64,000 bases of DNA from Pictodentalium vernedei (taxonomy: Eukaryota > Mollusca > Scaphopoda > Dentaliida > Dentaliidae), in NCBI GenBank assembly GCA_031216915.1, contig CM062294.1, positions 29,093,128 through 29,157,127 of the forward strand. The letters are read 5' to 3'. The first letter of the stretch is position 1. Each line of letters begins with the position of its first letter. The notes under the pieces were generated by a model that made no database searches, was not told the origin of the DNA, and saw nothing but the letters and a program-made list of their open reading frames with translations. Shown here piece by piece: positions 12,145 to 22,562 of this stretch. Both the position numbers and the translations under genes were made by a program.

Positions 12145-12335
12145 TTGAGGTTAAAAAATCGCACTGGCACAGACATTTCATACTGAAACGTTTTTTTCTT
12201 TTAATATGCCGCCGAAAAATTGTTTTCATTTACTGAACCCTGATTGGTTTCAAACATGACAAAAAGTACACAAAATTGATTTAAACTAAGTGATGAGCTT
12301 AGGAACTGGTGAAAACTGACTGGCAGAAATTGGTG
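12145..12335 (-). other. 3' untranslated region of PLE copy D
   Basis: Homologous to the other 3' UTRs. It has a few private substitutions near 12241-12330. Confidence 0.8.
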
Positions 12336-14708
12336 TTATTCATTGATGGGCTCTAATTTAGTCCTTACAAGGATGTTACGCAAGCTTTTGTTTTTCTTAT
12401 AGGCGATGACAGGTCGAAGATTCAAAGGTTCATTTAATTTAGCATTGGTAAAATTGAATTCATCTTTTAACATTTTTGCTATTTCGATATTCATTCTGTT
12501 GTACGTTAAAGTGAAAGGAATGATGGACCTCCTTTCGCATTCGCCCTCTGATATGTTCATACCAAATGGCCAGAGGGTTTGAAGCGTATTGATCCAAAAA
12601 GCTTCACGTTTTTTTCTAAATTCATCCGTTTCTTCTAATGTGTCTTTAATTGGTGGTTGTTCAATTGGGTGGATTTCGAAATCGTCCAAAGAATGGCCAG
12701 GAAGGTTAAAATGTTGTGCTACTGGGGCATCAGCATTATGTTTTATATCCTGTTTGTGTCTAGTAGCACGTTCTCGAAAAGGATTTTGACTTTGACCAAC
12801 ATACTGTTTCCGACATCGCTTACAAGTGATAAGGTAAATAATGTTTGGTGAATCACAATGGAGGGGGTTACGGATCTGATAATGATTTTTCGTTTGTTCG
12901 GAGGAAAATTCCTCTTTCTGATCAGGCATAAACGTATGCAGTCTACAACGAGGCTTTTTGCAATTAAATACCGCGCCACTACTATTTGGCAACGGTCTGT
13001 TGTGTTCAATCTTCAGTGGTTCGAAATCGGTAGTTTCAGCTGGACTTTCGAGCTTTTTCAAGGTTTGGGATTTCAGGCTACGCAAAAGGCGCAGCGAGTA
13101 CCCTCTCGATCTGAGGGCGCCAAATAGAGTAGAACAAGCCTCATTGAAATTTACCTTATCACTTGAATTGCGGTGGAAACGAATGAGCTGTGATTTGATG
13201 ATACCTTTAAATGTATGTTGAGGATGAAATGATTTAGTGTGCAACAATTGATGTGAATCAGTTGGTTTAAAATATACTTTATAATCTAAATGACCGGACG
13301 CCTGAAATTGCTTGCCTTTATACACGGTTACATCGAGAAAATCAACAGAATTTTCACTGATAGTAGCTTTCAATTTAATATTTGGATCGTGATTATTCAA
13401 AATTTCTAAAAATTCATCAAAATCTTCTTTTGAATGTTCCCAAATAATAAAAATGTCATCTAAATATCTGAGATATACGAGAGGATGCTTTGCACATTTG
13501 CTTAAGGCATTTTCCTCCCATTCCGCTACATAAATGCTTGCAAAATTAGGACTGAATCTTTTACCCATAGGACAACCCATTATTTGTAGAAAATATTCTC
13601 CATTGAATTGAAAGTCATTACCTTTTAAGCTCAGCTCTAAAAGATCCAAAATTTGTTCATCCGGGCGTTTCGCATCCGGATATTTTTCAAATGCATTTTT
13701 AACTGATTTAACACCTTTATCAATATCAATGTTCGTATACATACTGTCGATATCCAAAGTAGCCAGAATTGCATTTTTTGATATTTTCAATTTCGAAATT
13801 TGTGACAGGAAATCCTGTGTGTTTTTTAGATAGCTCGGATGTCTATTTGCTATAGGTTTAAGATGATAATCAATTAATTCCGAGATCGCATAAGATTCCG
13901 AATTACAATCTGATACAATTGGCCTCCCGGGTGGAGTTAAGTCATCCGTCCATGAAGAACGGTCCTTGTGGATCTTTGGTAGGATATAAAATTGTCTTGT
14001 TTGAGCACTGAGCTTAGCTGTTAAATATTTCAATTGTTTTTTGGTAATGTGACCTTCGTCGAGGAGAAATTTTAAGATCTTATTGAATTTTTCGATATTA
14101 CTAGGCCAAATAAGTGAATCTATTTTCTTATAATGTTTAGTATTGCTGAGTTGTCTCATGGCTTCCTTTATATAATTATCCCGAGATAGAACAACTACCG
14201 ACCCACCTTTGTCGGCTGGTTTAATTACTAATTTCTTATTTTTTCGAAGTTTCGTGAGGGCTCTCCGTTCACCAGCTGTTAAATTGTCTTTATCGGAGAG
14301 TATGTTCATGCTGAACACCTTTTTGATGATTCGTTTGCTAGCCTCAATAATTTCGGGATCTACTTCACTATCTGGAGGTGACCAACCAGATGATTCTGTA
14401 AAAGGAAGTTTCCGACCGCTGGAGTTTCTAAAGCGGTCGGCTAATTTCATTTGCCTAAGAAAATTACAGTTGTATGATGGTAAATTTGTTTGGTTATCAG
14501 TTTTAGGCTTTGGTGCTGGTACAAAAGTTAAACCGCGATCTAAAAGAGATTTCTCTTGGGTTGTTAGGTCATTGGTGCCAGACAGGTTAACCACATTAGT
14601 TCCTAATCCCACATCTGTTAGGCGGCTGTTACCTTTGCCTTTACTTAGTTTAAATTTAGGTGGTTCAACCAGTGATCGTACATAATATTGGCGGTTCTCG
14701 TGGTCCAA
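12336..14708 (-). CDS. PLE copy D ORF2: reverse transcriptase with GIY-YIG endonuclease
   Basis: Intact 790-codon frame, identical to copy B except for a Pro in place of Gln near residue 574. RT boxes include ATLDIDSMYTNI (316), MGCPMGKRFSP (377) and YLDD (415-418). The GIY-YIG block is at about 622-650. As in B, the 5' end has TTG rather than ATG at 14708 and overlaps ORF1 in the -1 frame, so the natural product is probably an ORF1-ORF2 fusion. Near-identity with B indicates a very recent duplication or strong gene conversion. Confidence 0.95.
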   Translation of the reverse strand: MDHENRQYYVRSLVEPPKFKLSKGKGNSRLTDVGLGTNVVNLSGTNDLTTQEKSLLDRGLTFVPAPKPKTDNQTNLPSYNCNFLRQMKLADRFRNSSGRKLPFTESSGWSPPDSEVDPEIIEASKRIIKKVFSMNILSDKDNLTAGERRALTKLRKNKKLVIKPADKGGSVVVLSRDNYIKEAMRQLSNTKHYKKIDSLIWPSNIEKFNKILKFLLDEGHITKKQLKYLTAKLSAQTRQFYILPKIHKDRSSWTDDLTPPGRPIVSDCNSESYAISELIDYHLKPIANRHPSYLKNTQDFLSQISKLKISKNAILATLDIDSMYTNIDIDKGVKSVKNAFEKYPDAKRPDEQILDLLELSLKGNDFQFNGEYFLQIMGCPMGKRFSPNFASIYVAEWEENALSKCAKHPLVYLRYLDDIFIIWEHSKEDFDEFLEILNNHDPNIKLKATISENSVDFLDVTVYKGKQFQASGHLDYKVYFKPTDSHQLLHTKSFHPQHTFKGIIKSQLIRFHRNSSDKVNFNEACSTLFGALRSRGYSLRLLRSLKSQTLKKLESPAETTDFEPLKIEHNRPLPNSSGAVFNCKKPRCRLHTFMPDQKEEFSSEQTKNHYQIRNPLHCDSPNIIYLITCKRCRKQYVGQSQNPFRERATRHKQDIKHNADAPVAQHFNLPGHSLDDFEIHPIEQPPIKDTLEETDEFRKKREAFWINTLQTLWPFGMNISEGECERRSIIPFTLTYNRMNIEIAKMLKDEFNFTNAKLNEPLNLRPVIAYKKNKSLRNILVRTKLEPINE

Positions 14709-16141
14709 TGGATTAAATCCTGAGCAACATCAAACTTTGCGTCATCAATTTTTGGTATCACGTTAACGTCCTTCACTTTCCGAATGGTTTCGTTGATGAT
14801 GCTCAGGGTTCTCCTCTCAGCCTGAGGGAGTTTTTGCGAAAAGTTTAGTTCAGCGAAATAAATTTTTGCTGATCTAAACTTGACCCTGATATCGCTAAGC
14901 ATATTCCGCAACTGCTTAACTACGAGATCAGAATTATCGTTTCGAGAATTCACGCCAATATTTAATAATATTTTTTGGGGACTGGACTGGCCCCTGTGCC
15001 CTTTAAACATAGAGCGCAGATGATTGAATTTGGCGCCGGGGTAACACTCCACCTGGATGTCCGGATGGGGATTTCGATCAATGCGTCCTAAATTTGAACT
15101 TCCAATCATAAGGATGTTTTTACAAACATCGGGGAGGCGCCAATTCCTTTTGTCAAAATTAACTCCGCTTTTATGCCGAAACTGGGAGAATTTAGAATCA
15201 AATGAGCGGCCCGAGTTGCGGCTCGGTGATTTGACTTTCTCTGAGTACGATATACCTGGTTGAACCACACTGGATGCAGGGGAAGGGGGAGAAGAAACAG
15301 AAGGAGGAGAGGAAACAGAAACAGGAGAAGAAACAGAAGGAGGAGGAGGAGTTCTAGTGAGAGCACTAGGAGAACTAGAGAAGAAAGGCTGAGGAGGAGT
15401 AGGAGGTAGAGGAACAAGACGAGGCGAGACAGCGTTACTCAATTTGCGAGCATCTTCAGTCACAATATGGACCGGAGATGTTTGCAAATTGAGGCGCTTA
15501 CTCTGAGAGAAAGAAGTAGAAGGAACAGAAGAGGGAGAAGTGCTTTGCCTTGATCTTTTCTTATTTTGCTTTTCGCGTTGGGGTAGAGGGACAACACGGG
15601 CCGGAGTTTGCTTGCTCCCTCCCGTATTGTTCCTTACTCCAGACGCTGGGCGAAGTTCCGAAATGTAAGACTCATAGGCCGAAATCGTCTTACCTGTCAA
15701 CTTGTTTTTAAAGTTTTTTTGAGCCCAGATCAAGGCACGCGCCGAAGCGCTGTTGAAGTCTATCTTTTCGAGTCCAGGAGGTGGTCGCATAGCCAAAGTT
15801 ATCTTAGACTTCAACTGGTTTAAATTTATCTTATAATGCTCAATTAAAGCATTTAACGTTTGGTTGGCCCATCCCACACTAATCTGTCGAAAAACAGAAA
15901 AAATGTGTGGGGTGGGAAGAGCCGGCTTTAGAAAGCCCCCTAACTCATCTACTTTCTTCTCCAACTGCTTCGGGAAATCCCGGTTGGCCAAATGCTGCTC
16001 TAGGAGCCCAATATGGTGCATACACTGAATCACCTGGAAAAGGGCCTTGACCAATCTAGAATAGGCCTGGAACGATTGTTCCTGGCCCCTTCCAGACTGG
16101 GCAACTCTCTTTCCCTGATGCTTCTGTCTTTTTTGAGCCAT
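14645..16141 (-). CDS. PLE copy D ORF1: SGNH/GDSL-esterase-like protein
   Basis: 498 codons, ATG at 16139-16141. Same architecture as copy B: helical basic N-terminal region, Ser/Pro-rich linker, C-terminal SGNH-like domain with GSSN, CYPGA, NIGVNS and DLIHWT. Differences from B are confined to the low-complexity linker: one residue deleted and a few Ser/Ala/Pro/Val changes. This pattern is consistent with a tolerant linker and constrained terminal domains, although the divergence time is short. The stop overlaps ORF2 by 64 nt. Confidence 0.88.
   Translation of the reverse strand: MAQKRQKHQGKRVAQSGRGQEQSFQAYSRLVKALFQVIQCMHHIGLLEQHLANRDFPKQLEKKVDELGGFLKPALPTPHIFSVFRQISVGWANQTLNALIEHYKINLNQLKSKITLAMRPPPGLEKIDFNSASARALIWAQKNFKNKLTGKTISAYESYISELRPASGVRNNTGGSKQTPARVVPLPQREKQNKKRSRQSTSPSSVPSTSFSQSKRLNLQTSPVHIVTEDARKLSNAVSPRLVPLPPTPPQPFFSSSPSALTRTPPPPSVSSPVSVSSPPSVSSPPSPASSVVQPGISYSEKVKSPSRNSGRSFDSKFSQFRHKSGVNFDKRNWRLPDVCKNILMIGSSNLGRIDRNPHPDIQVECYPGAKFNHLRSMFKGHRGQSSPQKILLNIGVNSRNDNSDLVVKQLRNMLSDIRVKFRSAKIYFAELNFSQKLPQAERRTLSIINETIRKVKDVNVIPKIDDAKFDVAQDLIHWTTRTANIMYDHWLNHLNLN
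14648..14657 (-). promoter_or_regulatory. -1 programmed ribosomal frameshift site (copy D)
   Basis: The same CTA AAT TTA AAC TAA context as in copy B. T TTA AAC spans 14648-14654 and A AAT TTA spans 14651-14657, next to the ORF1 stop at 14645-14647. Confidence 0.8.
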
Positions 16142-16277
16142 TTGAAGAATAAGTAGATGAATTTAAAATGAAATTAAAATGAAGAAATGAAATAAATTAA
16201 AATTAAATCTAGATATTACCTATTAGAGAAGATACCTGGATTGGTTGTAGTCTTCAGCAAAGGTAGAAAATAATCCG
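16142..16277 (-). other. 5' leader of PLE copy D, ending at the ribozyme cleavage region
   Basis: Matches copy B's leader up to AATAATCCG, then switches to TG repeats. In copy B this point lies about 8 nt downstream of the predicted hammerhead cleavage position (after GTC at 8630-8632). Copy D therefore lacks the ribozyme-like fold and begins close to where a processed RNA would begin. Confidence 0.7.
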
Positions 16278-16481
16278 TGTGTGTGTGGGTTTGTCTTACC
16301 AACTTGACGAGGTAACTAGACAAAAGAGTTTGCGTGTTTCGCCTTACCGAGGTACAAAAGACAAAAGAAACCCTTTACCTCGGTTGTTTTCCCAGAACTG
16401 TCTCGGCAAAACGAGGTAGAAACCGTTAGTCCACACAAAGGACAAACAATGGGGTACCTCGGTATGTAGGGTAGACAAGAC

Positions 16482-16521
<40 letters not shown>

Positions 16522-16524
16522 TTT
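16278..16524. repeat. Single PLE linker unit upstream of copy D
   Basis: TGTGTGTGTGGGTTTGTC at 16278 leads into one linker unit, ending in (TG)n at 16481-16518. It marks the right-hand end of the PLE cluster. Confidence 0.85.
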
Positions 16525-17039
16525 TGGGGGTTTTTTTCTTTTTTTATCACCCCGTCATCTGTTCCCACTGAAGGCAGACCAGATGGCCAAAGCTCAGTAT
16601 CCATTCTCCCTTATAGGCTGTTGGATCACTCCCAGTTTTCAAAAACACATATTGGTGGAATTTTTCCTTTTTGTAACCGTTAAGGATAATATGTCGGGGC
16701 TGCTCCCAAACCAGCATCTGTTTGATTGACAATTTTTTATTTCCAAACAAACAATATAAGAAGTACAAAAAACAGAGATTACACAATAATAACATAAACT
16801 GTGAATTGGAAAATGGATTCAGTAGAAAGCTAATGCTTATGTAAGCTATCTCCACCTTATGATTAAACGTTGGAGTATGAACGTTTGAAGATCATTTTTG
16901 TCGTACCTTTAAAGTGGTAATCTGACGAGTGAGATTGGATTATATAACAGAGGTTTGTGTTTTTAAATGGTAAATGTTGTAATTGGAGGTAGAGGTTGGA
17001 GTAGTTTGAAAGACCGAATGGGTACTATGGCTGTTGGGC
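16525..17039. other. Unassigned spacer
   Basis: No coding signal or repeat that I can name. Short frames here have no recognisable motif. Confidence 0.5.
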
Positions 17040-18100
17040 TCCTGTGAAGTGGATGAAGATAGGTGCAACCCGACCAGTTAAGACAGTCTGGCAAGAAGCG
17101 CATTCAGGTTGGGATCCGGGCGAAGCACTCATTTGGATCAGCGACGTTGAGTGATCAATATATTGAATATGCCATGCTGCAGTGTTGATTTCGGTACACG
17201 ATCTACCGATTTTCAACTGAATCTACGAGTTGCCTCAATATATCGTTGAAGGCAGAGAAAGATTGCATAGTTGGTCTGTTCGTTAAAGCTGACATGCCAG
17301 AGAGAAGAGTTTCCACGTCAATGGCGTTAGGAAGCTGCTGTAGCGTCTCCCTTCATATATCTAAATGAAGAGGACAGTTTACAAAATAATGATGAGTTGT
17401 TTCGCGCTCCGCACAACAGCCACATAAAGGTGAGCTAGTGAGAAAATTATTAAACAGGTGGTCATTGAGGTTGCTACAGCCCAGACGTAATCTACAGTGA
17501 TATATTTGAGTCTGACGTGATTTGTGAGCGTACAACCATTTTGGAGTCTTGAATCTATCTTTATTCATGTATGGGAAGAAGTTTCCGAGGGAATTACTTT
17601 CTCTAATTGCAGGGCGTAGCCTATTTCACAGTCGGGTTGTCGACGGCAAGAAGGAATGTAGGTGTGTGTTGGTGCGACAGTGTGGGATGGTTCATTTGGC
17701 ATTGTTGCAAAGAGAATATTCGTAAGTAGCGGATGTTATCGAGGGGACAAGAGATGCTATATAACCTGGGACAAGATGACAAGATGATGAACCATTTTGT
17801 AGTACTGTGCTTTTCTCTGCGCGTACAGAGGGTTTCCCAGCCTGTTTCGGCATATAATGAGGGTCTACTTGCACTTTATATAGCACCAGTAACTATCCGT
17901 GCCGCCTCAAGCTGTATTTTTACTAGTTCGGAGGATTTTCGTAATCGTCACAATTATCCCAAACAGTGTTATCATATTCCAGTAGTGGTCGTATAAAAGA
18001 GAAACATATTTTTTTCCAGTGTTCTACGATCAAGGGAAAATTTATACTTCTTGAGAAGTGATATCCTGTTCCAGACCTTAGTTGTGATTTCCGAGATATG
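17040..18100 (-). pseudogene. Non-LTR retrotransposon relic (RT C-terminal region)
   Basis: Read across three frames on the minus strand. FIRPLLEYDNTVWDN (about 17945-18020) is followed after a stop by KIQLEAARIVTGA (about 17883-17921), then LYAETGWETLCTRREKHS (about 17800-17870), and further down RQTQIYHCRLRLGCSNLNDH and CGCCAERETTHHYFVNCPLH (about 17370-17520). This order is characteristic of the segment after the RT core in many jockey/RTE-X-type elements, ending in a Cys/His-rich tail. Several stops and frameshifts make it dead. The RT core and endonuclease are absent here. Confidence 0.85.
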
Positions 18101-18480
18101 ATTGCCCCATGGTCCACGGGATCATGGGGCAATCTTATCTCTGTTTGGGTTTCTTTCTCTTTTCTAAAACAACCACCAAACTGCGGTTTCAGTATTACCA
18201 TAAATATGCCCACCTCTCCAGGAAAACAAGGAGCAGAACTCTTGTAGTTATGCAAAATTCCTAGCGTCTTCCAGTTCGAGGTACTTGGGGTTCTCAATCC
18301 ACTACCCTACTGCAAACCCGCACACTCAAACCAAAAAAGATTATTGGCTCTCGCTTCCAACTGTCGTGGACTCATATAAGCAAATAAATCTATAAAGCAA
18401 ATAATGTTATTCGGGTCGCAAGGGATTTCAATCCCACATCATCCCTGTGCACCTTCGGCGCTGAAACTTTCATTTCATCC
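18101..18480. other. Unassigned spacer with a short inverted repeat
   Basis: GATTGCCCCATGGTCC and its near-complement at 18099-18135 form a small hairpin. I see nothing else of note before the homology to PLE copy E starts. Confidence 0.5.
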
Positions 18481-18514
18481 ATGCGCTCCCCAAGTTGGAA
18501 TCATTTTCCTCAAA

Positions 18515-18555
18515 GTCTCTTCGAAGACGCTGAACTAAGCGAAACGCGTCGAGAC
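18515..18555 (+). ncRNA. Hammerhead-ribozyme-like motif in PLE leader (copy E)
   Basis: GTCTC (18515-18519) pairs with GAGAC (18551-18555). The core reads TTCGAAGA, then CGCT and AGCG able to pair (18528-18531 with 18538-18541), then GAAAC, then GCGTC before stem I closes. It is the same length and order as copy B's motif although copy E has diverged substantially. Box deviations make activity doubtful. Confidence 0.45.
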
Positions 18556-18691
18556 AGACGAATTATTTTCTACCTTTGTTGAAGACTACAACCAATCCAG
18601 GTATCTTCTTTAATAGGCAATATCTAGGTTTTCATTTATTTCATTTCTTCAGTTTAATTTTATATTGTCAATTCATCTACCTATTCTACAA

Positions 18692-20379
18692 ATGGCTCAG
18701 AAAATACAGAAGCATCAGGGAAAGGGTCTTGCCCAGTCTGAAAGGGGCCACACGCTAAAAACTAAAGTGTTAAAAACTACACTTGAAGTGCTGTATTTAA
18801 CACTTACTAAGTGCTGAACTAGCACTTTGTTCAAGTGTAGGTATCCCATAACTTGACAGGTGTTGCCAATAATGCCACTTGACAAGTGTAATGTCGCGAC
18901 ACTTGAAAGAAAACAACGCAGATGACGCGGATCAGGCTCGAACTCTCGAGCCTGACCCGCGTCAACTGCGTTGTGTCCTTTTAATTATGTACCCACCAAG
19001 CGCAAATCACATTATGGACGATTCTGGAAGAACCACCAATGCTAAACACATGGGAAGTGCCATCCATTCAAGTTTCAGATGTCTGACGATTGTAATGTCT
19101 AAGTGCTTAAAGCATTGCACTTTGAGTGTTAAAAACAAACCCTAAGAGTTAGAATGGGTTTAACACCTTGAAAGTGTCAGTTTTAACACTTTAGTTTTTA
19201 GTGTGCAGACACAATCGTTCCAGACCTATTCTAGGTTAGTCAAGGCTTTTTTTCAGGTGATTCAGTGTTTGCACCACATTGGGCTCTTAGAGCAGCATTT
19301 GGCAAATCGGGATTTACCGAAGCAGTTAAAAAAGTAGATGAGTTAGGTGGCTTTCTAAAGCCAGCTCTCCCCACCCCAAACATTTTTTCTGTTTTTCGAC
19401 AGATTAGTGTGGGATGGGCCAACCAAACGTTAAATGCCTTAATTGAGCAATACAAGAAAAATTTAAACGAGTTGAAGTCTAAGACCACTTTGGCTATGCG
19501 ACCACCTCCTGGACTCGAAAAAATAGACTTCAACAGCGCTTCGGCGCGTGCCTTGATCTGGGCTCAAAGACACCTTAAAAATGAGCTGATAGGTAAGACG
19601 ATTTCGGCCCATGAGTCTTATATTTCGGAACTTCACCCAGCGTCTGGAGTAAGGAAAAATACAGGAGGGAGCAGGCAAACTCCGGCCCGTGTTGTCCCTC
19701 TACCCCAGTATAATAAGAAAAGATCAAGGCAAAGTACTTCTCCCTCTTCTTTTCCTTTTACTTCTCCTGCCTTCTCTCAGAGTAAGCGCCTCAATTTGCA
19801 AACATCTCGTGCCCATATTGTGACTGAAGATGCTCGTAAATTGGGCAACGCTGACTCGCCTCGTCTTGCTCCTCTACCTGCAACTCCTCCTCAGCCTTTC
19901 TTCTCCGATTCTAATGCTCTCACTTGAACAGCTCCTGCTTCTCCTTCTGCTTCGTCTCCTGCTGCTGTTTATTTTCCTCCTTCTCCTGCCTCTAGTGTGG
20001 TTCAACCAAGTATATTGTACTCAGAGAAAGACAAATCACCGAGCTGCAACTTGGGCCGCTCATTTGATTCTAAATTCTCCCAGTTTCGGCATAAGAGCGG
20101 AGTTAATTTTGATAAAAGGAAATGGCGCCTCCCCGATGTTTGTAAAAATATCCTTATGATTGATTTAGGACGTATTGATCGAAATCCCCACCCGGACATC
20201 CAGGTGGAGTGTTACCCAGGCGCCAAATTCAATCATTTTCGCTCTATATTTAAAGGGCACAGTGGCCAGTCCATTCCCCAAATACATATTGGCGTGAATT
20301 TTCGAAGTGATAATACTGATCCCGTAGTTAAGCAATTGCGGAATAATGCTTAGCGATATCAGGGTCAAGTTTAGATCAA
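18692..20379 (+). pseudogene. PLE copy E ORF1 relic (opposite orientation)
   Basis: Begins at ATG 18692 with MAQKIQKHQGKGLAQSERG, is interrupted by a MITE, then continues through VDELGGFLKPALPTPNIFSV and the linker to a premature stop at 19927. It resumes in another frame at 19997 through the SGNH-like region. The catalytic block is damaged: LMIGSSNLGRI of the intact copies is LMIDLGRI here, so the nucleophile Ser is gone. Another stop lies near 20353, and homology ends at 20379. There is no ORF2. It is much more diverged than A-D, so it is an older copy. Confidence 0.9.
18749..19206. mobile_element. MITE inserted in PLE copy E ORF1
   Basis: About 457 bp that interrupts homology to ORF1. Terminal inverted repeats are CACACGCTAAAAACTAAAGT on the left and the complement of a TTTAACACTTTAGTTTTTAG-type end on the right, with a 2-nt offset. 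The core has a 62-bp near-perfect inverted repeat at 18913-18974 (GACGCGGATCAGGCTCGA and its complement). The target-site duplication is too short or ambiguous to assign a superfamily. Confidence 0.8.
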
Positions 20380-20380
20380 C

Positions 20381-20495
20381 TTTACGGTAACATGGTCTGA
20401 GGATTGCGGCTCGGAGCGTATGTTCCGCCTCGACGCTTCGCGTCTCCTTTGAACATAAGTCCCGAGCCGCAAACTGCAGACCATGTTACCGTCAA
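20381..20495. repeat. Foldback (inverted repeat) element at the PLE copy E truncation
   Basis: Arms ACGGTAACATGGTCTG...GCGGCTCGG (20384 onward) and CCGAGCCGC...CAGACCATGTTACCGT (ending 20492) enclose a loop containing CGACGCTTCGCGTC. It begins right where homology to copy E stops, so its insertion or an associated rearrangement probably removed the rest of that copy. Confidence 0.8.
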
Positions 20496-21618
20496 TTCAT
20501 CACAAAGAATTGACTACACACCCAAAAGCGACGGCCTTTTGAATGGCTAGACTTATAAATATATATGCAGTGCTTTATTCGCAAAATGTGTATGGTCTTT
20601 TCTCTCGATCACATCGCGTCAGACTTACACCAGCGCATGAAGAAGTCAAAAATAAAATTTAAAAATAATACTGCGAAATAAAGACAGCATTCAAAAAAAG
20701 AAAGAAAATCTAAGGTGTGACGATTGTGTATTTATCGACCGTCGAAATTTCATAGTGTGCAGAAAAGAGGATTGAGACAATTGACCGGATCGCCACAGTC
20801 GCGATAGACTATTGACCGGATCTCAACTGTCGCGATCTGATTGTAAATTCTCTGTCCGTTGTAACAGATAGAGTGCTGGAAGTAATAATAATAATAACAC
20901 TTTGGCCGACCGCTGATTTCTAGCGGTTCTCAAGCGAGAAGGCGTTGATCAGCCCTGTTCTCCCAAATGCCTAGTTATCCCCACGCCTCTTCTATCCTCC
21001 CAAGACCCTGAGACGAACTGCTTGATGACATCCCGTACACCATTCTTCCGTTACTTGGTCTATCCACCCTGTCTTTGTGTTTGAATTCCAAATATTCTGA
21101 AACATTAATTTACACCATCGGCTGTCAGGGAGTTAAGATAGCAGAGTTTCATTAAATCTATCTGTCTTTAATCCTCACCCCACCCCCACTACCCCCCCCC
21201 CCCCCCCCCAACCCCAAAGCTCACCCCTTATTGCTGCTTCTAGTGCTGTGGCATTATTCGACCCCGTAGTCCATCGGCTTGTATCGTTCTGCAGGGTTTC
21301 CAAGCTCTTTAAAGCCATTTGGTTTAGAGGTATCAATTCCGTACCATATGTTATACTTTGTCCACCACCATTTTCTAAATTGTTTTCCCCACGAAAACCT
21401 CATTGAAGCTGTTTCTCCTTATATGTTTCATTTGATTAAGGATTCGCCTCCCCTTCACAGTTAGCTTATTCGTATGGTTTCCGAAGATGCCTCTTCCGGT
21501 AATGTTTATATTTACCCCTAAATACTCCTAGTCACATGTCTCTCCTACACTAAGACGTTTGCTGTTACGTTCCGGAATACAGAACTCCCCCACTCTCCAC
21601 TTTTGAGTAGGTTCCACT
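20496..21618. other. Unassigned spacer with (ATA)n and poly-C
   Basis: Contains a short pair of ATTGACCGGATC...GTCGCGAT repeats (20780-20845), an (ATA)n run near 20882 and an 18-nt poly-C tract at 21192-21209. No coding signal seen. Confidence 0.5.
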
Positions 21619-22260
21619 TTACAACCCACAGGTATAACTGATTTTGCTTTCATTTAGTTCGAGTCTCAATTTGTTCCCATATCTTCCAACAATTGCTAGC
21701 ATTTCCTTTGCCCCCCCCCCCCCCCCCACCCACCATATCATCTGCAAAAAAGTAGCCCTGGGATCCCAAACTGCTACCCCCACGTCGCTATGCAGTTCAT
21801 CTCCCAAATCTTTGATGTACTTTGCAAAAAGAATTGGTGAAAGGATACATCTCTGCTTTAGGCCTGTCTCCAAATGCGCACGTTTTGTTGTTATATTACC
21901 CATAGTTCTTTTTTCATTTTTATATAATGCTTTCAGAATTCCAACAAACTCACTTCTCATGCCCAAAGGTCTCAAGCTTTTGCCACATATGCCCTTTTCA
22001 CATACAGAAAAGCCTTAAATATCTTTTTTCTTTATGTCTTTCGCAGATTCTATCATTTCACTCAGTGTGAAAAGATGATCAGTGACTCTCCTTTTCCTTA
22101 AGACATTATGAATCTCTCCCAGAAACCCTTTCTCTACGATCACATCCTCTATTCTCCCATACAGGACTTCGCAGAAAACTTTTCCAATGTTACAACTGAC
22201 AGAAATCCCCCGATAATTGTCCAAAAAATCTCACGAAATTCCTTAATGTCGTTCGTCAAA
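21619..22260 (-). pseudogene. Non-LTR retrotransposon relic (RT core)
   Basis: DNYRGISVSCNIGKVFCEVL (near 22170-22224) matches the conserved NYRGI...GKV RT block, followed by LKQRCILSPILFAKYIKDL (about 21800-21880) and EMLAIVGRYGNKLRLELNES (about 21640-21710). The catalytic FADD box is readable in a shifted frame just before a 17-nt poly-C/G tract at 21711-21727. Frameshifts and the G tract make it non-functional. It may belong to the same element as the endonuclease relic at 24.5-25.2 kb, which has the same strand and the right order. Confidence 0.85.
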
Positions 22261-22309
22261 CTGGCTTTATAGATGAAATATTTCCCGACCTTATTATAAT
22301 ATGTTTACT

Positions 22310-22562
22310 TTAACCCTTTACCTAAGGTAACGGCCAAAACCGGCCAGCGCTATTCTCAAAAATCGCCAATTAATTTTCATTATTTTTTTCAATTTTTGTC
22401 TCAAAAACATAGGTTATGACCCCTCGTTGGAACGAGCTCGTCGAGCTCGTTCCAACGAGGGGTCATAACCTATGTTTTTGAGACAAAAAATGAAAAGAAA
22501 TTATTTCTTCAAGAATTATTTTTGCAAGTGTCGTCTGCTTTTCAGGTTAGGTAAAGGGTTAA
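22310..22562. mobile_element. TTAA palindromic MITE, copy 1 (piggyBac-like termini)
   Basis: TTAA-CCCTTTACC at the left and GGTAAAGGG-TTAA at the right. TTAA targets with CCC...GGG ends are typical of piggyBac. The core at 22393-22489 is a 97-bp palindrome centred on T22441, with apex GAGCTCGTCGAGCTC and arms running out to TTTTTGTCTCAAAAACAT. No coding capacity. Confidence 0.9.
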
